A DNA stretch of 34,403 nt from Candidatus Krumholzibacteriia bacterium (GTDB lineage Bacteria; Krumholzibacteriota; Krumholzibacteriia; WVZY01; JAKEHA01): assembly GCA_025923935.1 (NCBI GenBank), contig JAICFA010000005.1, positions 1-34,403 on the forward strand. Reading direction: 5' to 3'. Positions 28,095 through 34,403 of the stretch are shown here, one piece after another. Numbering within the stretch: position 1 is the stretch's first letter; every line of letters begins with the position of its first letter. The notes below the pieces were generated by a model. It was not told where the DNA came from, did no database searches, and saw only the letters and a list, made by a program, of their open reading frames with translations. A program made the position numbers and the translations under genes.

Positions 28095-29201
28095 GTGGCG
28101 ACTCCCGTGACATCGTCGCAGCAACGTCTCGTGGGCTCCGAGTATCTCACCTGGACCAAGCGCCGCGCGCCGGTTCGCTACAACCTGGCGCGCAGCGGCG
28201 TGCCGCGTCTGGCGCTCGAGCGTCTCCACCTGACACTCGAGGATCTCCTCCACAATGACAACGCGGAAGACGGCTGGCGGCCGTTGATGGAGTGCATCGC
28301 GGGGCGGCAAGGCTTGGGCCCTGAGCACGTCGTCACCACCCACGGCTGTTCGATGGCGAACCACCTCGCCATGGCGGCCACCATCGAGCGCGGCGACGAC
28401 GTCGTGGTGGAAAGTCCGGTGTACGAGCCGGTGGCCAAAGCCATCGAGTATGTGGGTGGGCGCATCGTTCCCTTCACGCGCCACGCCGAGAATCGCTGGC
28501 ACGTCGACGTTGCCGACGTGAAGCGCGCGCTGACTCCCAAGACCAAGCTCATCGTGTTGTCGAACCTCCACAATCCCACCGGTGCGTACGAGGATCACGG
28601 CACCATCTTCGATCTCGCCAAAGCGGCCGAGCCCACCGGTGCACGCGTCCTCGTCGACGAGGTTTACCTCGAGTTCTTTCGCCCGCACGGTGCGCGCACG
28701 GGCGTGCGCCTCGCCCCCAACGTTCTCGCCACCAACAGCATGACGAAGGTATTTGGTCTCGATGGGATTCGATTGGGGTGGGTGCTCGCGGAGCCCGAGT
28801 TGGCGGAGCGCGCACGGCGCTTGAACGATTTATTTTCCATCAACACCGCGCATCCGAGCGAACGCATCGCGGCGCGCGCGTTCGATCACGCGGATGCCTT
28901 GCTCGCGGAGTCGGCGACACTCTTGCTGCGCAATATCGACGTGGTGGACGCGTTCGTACGTGAGCACGACCAGTTGTCGTGGGCCAAACCGCGCGCGGGC
29001 ACGATTGGGTTCATTCAGGCGGCGGAGGTCGACGTCGACCGCCTGGTCGACGACCTGCACGCGCACCACGAGGTGGCATTGGTGCCGGGGCGCTTTTTCG
29101 GTGCGCCGGACGGTTTTCGGATCGCATTCGGACTTCCTACCGACGACATGCGCGAAGCGCTCACGCGCATCAGCCGGGCCCTGAAGGCGCGCGCATCATG
29201 A
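28095..29201 (+). CDS. PLP-dependent aminotransferase class I/II
   Basis: [79 protein letters not shown] (PLP-lysine region). Confidence 0.92.
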   Translation: MATPVTSSQQRLVGSEYLTWTKRRAPVRYNLARSGVPRLALERLHLTLEDLLHNDNAEDGWRPLMECIAGRQGLGPEHVVTTHGCSMANHLAMAATIERGDDVVVESPVYEPVAKAIEYVGGRIVPFTRHAENRWHVDVADVKRALTPKTKLIVLSNLHNPTGAYEDHGTIFDLAKAAEPTGARVLVDEVYLEFFRPHGARTGVRLAPNVLATNSMTKVFGLDGIRLGWVLAEPELAERARRLNDLFSINTAHPSERIAARAFDHADALLAESATLLLRNIDVVDAFVREHDQLSWAKPRAGTIGFIQAAEVDVDRLVDDLHAHHEVALVPGRFFGAPDGFRIAFGLPTDDMREALTRISRALKARAS

Positions 29202-29261
29202 CACTGGAGTAAGCCGCCGTACGGTTTCCCGCGCTCCTTTCCTAACTAGCTACGGCAGATC

Positions 29262-29549
29262 ATGGACGGTCGCGTCAAGAAAACGTGGAACATCACTTAC
29301 CGCGCAGCGCGGCGCGTGGCCATCGCGGTAATTGGAACCACGGTCGTGCTGCTCGGGGTTGCGATGTTGGTGCTTCCCGGGCCCGGACTTCTCACCATCG
29401 TGGGGGGGTTGGCCATCCTCGGGATGGAATTTGCCTTCGCGCGGAGGTGGCTCCAGCGCCTCAAGAAAGAGACCCGCAGCACCGTCGAAAAGGTAAAGGA
29501 GCGGGTGCGCCGAAAACGTGTCGGCACCAGTGCCCCGCCCGAGGCGTAA
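29262..29549 (+). CDS. PGPGW-motif small transmembrane protein
   Basis: VVLLGVAMLVLPGPGLLTIVGGLAILGMEFAFARRWLQRLK. Confidence 0.8.
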   Translation: MDGRVKKTWNITYRAARRVAIAVIGTTVVLLGVAMLVLPGPGLLTIVGGLAILGMEFAFARRWLQRLKKETRSTVEKVKERVRRKRVGTSAPPEA

Positions 29550-29741
29550 ACGACTTTTGCACAGCCGCTTACGCCGTTCACGGGGCCAAAAAAACAGTTC
29601 CCTTGTGGGGCCAAAACCTCTATTATTTGGCCATTGAAAATCCTTTCACAACCCAGCTGACAAGAACGCCCGCGCGGCCGAGCTGCGCGTTAGGTACAAG
29701 GCGTCGCTACGCCAACAAGTACGACGCTAGGGAGCATTCGA

Positions 29742-32180
29742 ATGGCCAATAACGAGAGGATCGTGCCGGTACCCATCGAATCCGAGATGCGGAATTCGTA
29801 TCTCAACTATTCGATGAGTGTGATCATTTCGCGCGCACTGCCCGACGTGCGCGACGGCTTGAAGCCGGTGCATCGCCGCGTGCTCACGGCGATGAATGAC
29901 CTCTCGCTCACGCACACGCGCGCGTACCGCAAATCCGCCAAGGTCACCGGCGACGTCACCGGTAACTACCATCCGCACGGTACTGCCGCCGTGTACGACA
30001 CCATCGTGCGCATGGCGCAAGAATTCGCGCTGCGCTATCCGCTGGTCGACGGCCAGGGCAACTTCGGATCCGTCGACGGCGACCCTCCCGCAGCCGAGCG
30101 CTACACCGAAGTGCGCATGACCGCCTTCGCCGAAGAGCTGCTCGCCGACCTCGAAAAAGAAACCGTCGACTACGGCCCGAACTACGACGAGTCGCGCACC
30201 ATGCCGCTGGTCATGCCCTCGCGCGTGCCCAACCTCCTGGTGAACGGTGCCGCCGGCATCGCGGTCGGCATGGCGACCAACATTCCGCCGCACAACCTTC
30301 GCGAGATTTGCGACGCGAGCATCGCGGTTTTGAACAATCCCGATGTGACCGACGACGAGCTGCTCGGCATCGTCAAGGGTCCTGACTTCCCCACCGCCGG
30401 CATCGTCTTGGGCAAGCTCGGTATCAGCGAGGCGTATCGCACCGGCCGCGGGCGCGTGATCGTGCGTGCGCGCACGCACGTCGAAGAGATGAAGGGCGAC
30501 CGCGAAGCCATCATCATCGACGAGCTGCCGTACCAGGTGAACAAGGCGATGCTGATCGAGCGCATCGCCGAGCTGGTGAAGGACGACGTCATCGGCGACA
30601 TCGCCGACATCCGCGACGAATCCAGCCGCGAAGGCATGCGCGTCGTCATTATTCTGAAGCGCGACGCCGACGTGCGTGTGGTCGAGAACCAGCTCTTCAA
30701 GCACACGCAGATGCAGGTGACGTTCGGCATCATCATGCTGGCGCTGGTCAACAACCGCCCCGAAGTGCTCGCGCTGCGCGAGATGATTCAGCACTGGCTG
30801 AACCATCGCGAAGCGGTAGTGCTGCGACGCACGCGCTACGACCTGCGCAAGGCGGAAGAGCGCGCTCACATCCTGGAAGGCCTGCGCATCGCGCTGGATC
30901 ACATCGACGAGATCGTGGCCCTGATCCGCGCCTCGAAGGACGTGGAGACGGCGCGCGGCGGTTTGATGACGCGCTTCGGCCTCTCGGAGGCCCAAGCCAA
31001 CGCCATCCTCGAGATGCGCCTGCAGCGCCTCACCGGCCTCGAGCGCCAGAAGATCGAGGACGAGTACCAGGAGCTGTTGAAGCTGATCGCGGAGCTCAAG
31101 TCCATTCTGGGCGATCGCAAGAAGGTGCTCTCCATCATCGAGAGCGAGATCAAAGAAATTCGCGAGAAGTATGGCGACGACCGCAAGACCGAGATTCTCG
31201 ATTCCGGCCCGGTGGATTTCAACGTCGAGGATCTGATCGCCGAAGAGGACATGGTGATCACCATCTCGCACGCCGGCTACATCAAGCGCCTGCCGCTCGA
31301 TGCATACCGACAGCAGAAGCGCGGCGGCCGCGGGGTGACCGGCATCAAGATGCGCGACGAAGACTTTGTCGAGCACATTTTCGTCGCGTCGACGCACAGC
31401 TATATCCTCTTCTTCACCGACATGGGCCGCTGCCACTGGGTGAAGGTCCACGAGATTCCGGAAGCCGGCCGCGCGGCGCGCGGCAAGGCGATCGTGAATC
31501 TGTTGGGATTGCAGGAAGGCGAGCGCATCGCCGGGCGCGTGCCGGTTTCGAAGTTCCGCGACGACCAATACTTGGTGCTGGCCACCAAGAAGGGCGTCAT
31601 CAAGAAGACGGTGCTATCCGATTACGGCCGTCCGCGCCGCGGCGGTATCATCGCCGTGAACTTGCGCGACGGCGACGAGCTCATCGACGCCGCCATCACC
31701 AACGGCACACAGGACATCGTCCTTGCGAAGAAAAACGGCCGGTCCATTCGCTTCCACGAGAGCGGCGTGCGCGCCATGGGTCGCGCCGCCACCGGCGTCA
31801 AAGGCACGACATTGGTGGGCGACGACGAAGTCGTCGGCATGGTGGTGGTGGGCGCGGGAGCGACCCTGCTCACCGTCACCGAGAACGGCTTCGGCAAGCG
31901 CTCGCCGTTGGAAGACTATCCGGTCAAGAACCGCGGCGGGATTGGCGTCATCAACATCAAGGCGAGCGCGCGCAACGGCAAGGTGGTGACGATCCAGGAG
32001 GTCAAGGATAGCGACCAAATGATGATCATCACCAAGAACGGCATCGTGATCCGTTGCCCGATCTCCGGCATTTCGGTGATTGGACGCAACACGCAGGGTG
32101 TGCGCCTGATCAACCTCGAGGACGACGACAAGGTCGTCGACGTCGCGCACCTGGCGATGGAAGACGAGGCCGAAGCCTAG
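29742..32180 (+). CDS. gyrA: DNA gyrase subunit A
   Basis: NYSMSVIISRALPDVRDGLKPVHRRVL, GNYHPHGTAAVYDTIVRMAQ, YPLVDGQGNFGSVDGD, AERYTEVRM, QQKRGGRGVTG (GyrA box). Confidence 0.98.
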   Translation: MANNERIVPVPIESEMRNSYLNYSMSVIISRALPDVRDGLKPVHRRVLTAMNDLSLTHTRAYRKSAKVTGDVTGNYHPHGTAAVYDTIVRMAQEFALRYPLVDGQGNFGSVDGDPPAAERYTEVRMTAFAEELLADLEKETVDYGPNYDESRTMPLVMPSRVPNLLVNGAAGIAVGMATNIPPHNLREICDASIAVLNNPDVTDDELLGIVKGPDFPTAGIVLGKLGISEAYRTGRGRVIVRARTHVEEMKGDREAIIIDELPYQVNKAMLIERIAELVKDDVIGDIADIRDESSREGMRVVIILKRDADVRVVENQLFKHTQMQVTFGIIMLALVNNRPEVLALREMIQHWLNHREAVVLRRTRYDLRKAEERAHILEGLRIALDHIDEIVALIRASKDVETARGGLMTRFGLSEAQANAILEMRLQRLTGLERQKIEDEYQELLKLIAELKSILGDRKKVLSIIESEIKEIREKYGDDRKTEILDSGPVDFNVEDLIAEEDMVITISHAGYIKRLPLDAYRQQKRGGRGVTGIKMRDEDFVEHIFVASTHSYILFFTDMGRCHWVKVHEIPEAGRAARGKAIVNLLGLQEGERIAGRVPVSKFRDDQYLVLATKKGVIKKTVLSDYGRPRRGGIIAVNLRDGDELIDAAITNGTQDIVLAKKNGRSIRFHESGVRAMGRAATGVKGTTLVGDDEVVGMVVVGAGATLLTVTENGFGKRSPLEDYPVKNRGGIGVINIKASARNGKVVTIQEVKDSDQMMIITKNGIVIRCPISGISVIGRNTQGVRLINLEDDDKVVDVAHLAMEDEAEA

Positions 32181-32810
32181 GTGCGTCTCAAGATGGAGAA
32201 GATCTCCGAGTTCACGGTCCGGCGCCTCTCGAACTACTACCGGATCCTGCTCGACCTGGAAAAGCGCGGCATTCCCACCGTGTCGAGCGCGCGCTTGGCC
32301 GAGCTCGGCGGAATTACCAGCGCCCAAGTCCGCAAGGACCTCTCCTACTTCGGAAATTTCGGGACGCGTGGTCTGGGCTACAGCGTGACCGAGCTCAAGA
32401 ATGCCATTGTGGAGATACTCGGGCTGAACCGGCAGTGGACCATGGCTTTGTTCGGCGCGGGGTCGCTCGGCCATGCCCTGTTCTTTCACGAAGGCTTCCG
32501 CGAGGACGGTTTCTACTTCAAGCACGTCTTCGACGTCGACCCGAAGAAGGTGGGCACCAAATGGAACGACGTCGACATCACCCACCAGCGCAACGCCGAA
32601 GAAGTACTGCGGCGCGACCCGGTCCACATCGCCGTGGTTGCCACCCCGCCCGAGGCGGCGACCGACATCATCGAACTGCTGGTGCGCGCGGGCACGAAGG
32701 GCATTCTCAATTTCGCGCCCACCCAGCTGACGGTTCCCGACGGCGTGTGGCTGCGCAACGTCAACCTGGCGGTCGCGCTGGAAAGCTTGAGCTTCTACTT
32801 GTCGATGTGA
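32181..32810 (+). CDS. rex: Redox-sensing transcriptional repressor Rex
   Basis: RRLSNYYRILLDLEKRGIPTVSSARLAELGGITSAQVRKDLSYFGNFGTRGLGYSV, ALFGAGSLGHALFFHEGF, ILNFAPTQLTVPDGVWLRNVNLAVALESLSFYL. Confidence 0.96.
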   Translation: MRLKMEKISEFTVRRLSNYYRILLDLEKRGIPTVSSARLAELGGITSAQVRKDLSYFGNFGTRGLGYSVTELKNAIVEILGLNRQWTMALFGAGSLGHALFFHEGFREDGFYFKHVFDVDPKKVGTKWNDVDITHQRNAEEVLRRDPVHIAVVATPPEAATDIIELLVRAGTKGILNFAPTQLTVPDGVWLRNVNLAVALESLSFYLSM

Positions 32811-32820
32811 TCGGCGAACG

Positions 32821-34224
32821 ATGCGTAACACTCCCCTGACGGCGCGAATCGCGCCTTTGTTTTTCACGCTCGCGTTTGCGACGCTCGCGAACGCCGCCGG
32901 CAACCCGTGCGGCGACGACGTCGCCTGCGTGTCTCCCGGACGAGTCGCCTTCGCCGTTGCACCCAACGGTGCGTGGAAATACTTCGGCCCATCGAGCGAT
33001 CGCTCCTTCTTGAAGAAGGGCGGCGTGCTCGTCTACGCGCTTTCCTCCAAAGGCTCCGATGCCGAAATCGTGGACGCCACCGGTGGTGTGCGCTCGCTGC
33101 TCGAAACACCCATGGCTCCGGTGCAAGCAGGCGCACGCGGCGGTGCGCGCGAACCCTTCCCGCGCCCCGACGACGACTACGACGGTCGCGTCGACGAAGA
33201 TCCGCTCGATCGCGTCGACAATGACGGCGACGGCCGCATCGACGAAGACTTCGCCGCCATCGGTGACGCCATGGCGGTCGCCCTGTACGGACCCAAGGGA
33301 GACTCGGGCATCGAGATTCGGCAAGAGCTGTACGCCTGGACACTGCCGCACATCGACGGCATGGTGGCCACCGCCATCACCCTGCATGCCGGCGCCGACG
33401 CGCTCGAGGGCGTGCGCGTTGGCGTTTATATCGAAGCCGCGGATGGTTTCGAGAGCGAGCCCGCACCACTCATCGAAGCGGACCGGCTGGGCGTTGCAAC
33501 CCAAAGTCCGCGCGGCGATGTCCTCGTGTGGCGCGACGGCGGCCGCGGCCTGGCGCTGTTATTGTGGTCACCGGCGACATCGGAAGATTGGGAGCTGCAC
33601 GAAGAAAAGGGTGGTACGCGCGCGCTGTCGCCATCACTCGGGACGCTGGCGGCGAATGCATCGACGACCATCTATGCCGCTCTGATTGCACTCCCGCCCG
33701 ACGACCTCCGCTCCGCGCGCGCCATCCAGGCCGCGTGGCGCACGCTCGCCGGCAACAAGGGCGCGCACTTGATTCCGCCGCCGGTGTCGGTGACGAAGCG
33801 TGAAGAGCCCGTCAGCGACGCATTCGAAGAGCCTTCGACCGTCGGCTCACCCTACGGCTCGGTAACCAACTCGTTGGTGTATTGGAATTCGCCCGGCAAG
33901 CTCGCACCGTCGCTCTTGATCGGATCGCCCAATCCGTTTCGTGACGCTATCGCCATCGACTATGAAGTTCCGGAGACCGTCGTCGACGAGCACCAGGTGC
34001 AGCATCAGCTCACGGGCGAAGCCGTCGAAACCAGCGTCAAGGTGTACAACGTCACCGGCCGGCTCGTCGCGACGCTGGTCGAATCGCCGCACGGGCCCGG
34101 TCGTTATCGCACCGGCTGGTCGGCGCAAGACGACCAAGGGGACGCGGTCGCGAGCGGTGTCTACTACGTGAAGCTCACCATCGGCCGGCAGTCGGTGACG
34201 CAGCGTTTAGTGCAGCTGAAGTAG
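32821..34224 (+). CDS. Secreted protein with Asp-rich calcium-binding-like repeats and C-terminal FlgD Ig-like/sorting domain
   Basis: Signal peptide; PDDDYDGRVDEDPLDRVDNDGDGRIDEDFAAIGD; C-terminal SPNPFRDAIAIDYEVPE...VKVYNVTGRLVATLVESPHGPGRYRTGWSAQDDQGDAVASGVYYVKLTIGRQSVTQRLVQLK. Confidence 0.88.
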   Translation: MRNTPLTARIAPLFFTLAFATLANAAGNPCGDDVACVSPGRVAFAVAPNGAWKYFGPSSDRSFLKKGGVLVYALSSKGSDAEIVDATGGVRSLLETPMAPVQAGARGGAREPFPRPDDDYDGRVDEDPLDRVDNDGDGRIDEDFAAIGDAMAVALYGPKGDSGIEIRQELYAWTLPHIDGMVATAITLHAGADALEGVRVGVYIEAADGFESEPAPLIEADRLGVATQSPRGDVLVWRDGGRGLALLLWSPATSEDWELHEEKGGTRALSPSLGTLAANASTTIYAALIALPPDDLRSARAIQAAWRTLAGNKGAHLIPPPVSVTKREEPVSDAFEEPSTVGSPYGSVTNSLVYWNSPGKLAPSLLIGSPNPFRDAIAIDYEVPETVVDEHQVQHQLTGEAVETSVKVYNVTGRLVATLVESPHGPGRYRTGWSAQDDQGDAVASGVYYVKLTIGRQSVTQRLVQLK

Positions 34225-34234
34225 TCCTGAGAAT

Positions 34235-34262
34235 TTGGAACTGGCCTCGAATTTGTTATAAT
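34235..34262 (+). promoter_or_regulatory. sigma70-like promoter for the partial right-edge gene
   Basis: TTGGAA (34235-34240), 16-nt spacer, TATAAT (34257-34262). Confidence 0.6.
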
Positions 34263-34336
34263 TGGGCCTGGGTTTAGCCCAGAAAGGTTGCCATCGAAAC
34301 TAGAACACTCTCACAAAGCCGAGGTTGCCTTCACAA

Positions 34337-34403
34337 GTGAAGCGTGCGTTTGAACTTATAACCCGGGCACGCGTCGAGAAGGCGTACCTGGTCGGCATCA
34401 CCC
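34337..34403 (+). CDS. 5' end of a probable HflX-type GTPase (MKRAFELITRARVEKAYLVGIT...)
   Basis: GTG start and open frame to the edge; the EKAYLVGIT stretch resembles HflX N-termini. Only 22 codons visible. Confidence 0.45.
   Translation, partial: MKRAFELITRARVEKAYLVGIT

Noticed and set aside
29727-31568. 613-aa minus-strand ORF
   Set aside because: Antisense to gyrA; His/Ala/Val-rich shadow translation.
31614-32966. 450-aa minus-strand ORF
   Set aside because: Antisense to gyrA 3' end and rex; shadow ORF.
34265-34285. GGGCCTGGGTTTAGCCCAG considered as a tRNA or terminator fragment
   Set aside because: Short hairpin only, no tRNA arms and no T-tract; more likely 5' leader of the right-edge gene.

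Overview
The window is a GC-rich bacterial chromosomal segment that contains the replication-origin neighbourhood. A strand switch at about 21.0-21.5 kb separates a minus-strand block (rpmH-rnpA-yidD-yidC-jag-mnmE-mnmG-rsmG, four accessory genes, then parA-parB-M23 peptidase-bactofilin) from a plus-strand block (dnaA-dnaN-recF-DUF721-gyrB-aminotransferase-PGPGW protein-gyrA-rex-FlgD-like secreted protein, with a probable hflX start at the right edge). DnaA-box clusters lie on both sides of dnaA, and two near-perfect parS sites lie near parAB. The far-left segment carries a VOC protein split by a frameshift, a response regulator, an MBL-fold hydrolase, a hybrid histidine kinase, an SGNH hydrolase and a YeeE/YedE transporter pair. 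The main discovery is two probable selenoprotein genes that the ORF track misses or splits. One is a SelW/Rdx-like CxxU protein at 3802..4023(-). The other is a lipoprotein with three YHS/TRASH-like repeats and a Cys-Sec motif (GFCUSPC) at 11081..11698(-). Each has an in-frame UGA followed, exactly 14 nt later, by a perfect small stem-loop resembling a bacterial SECIS. The second may be an undescribed selenoprotein family.
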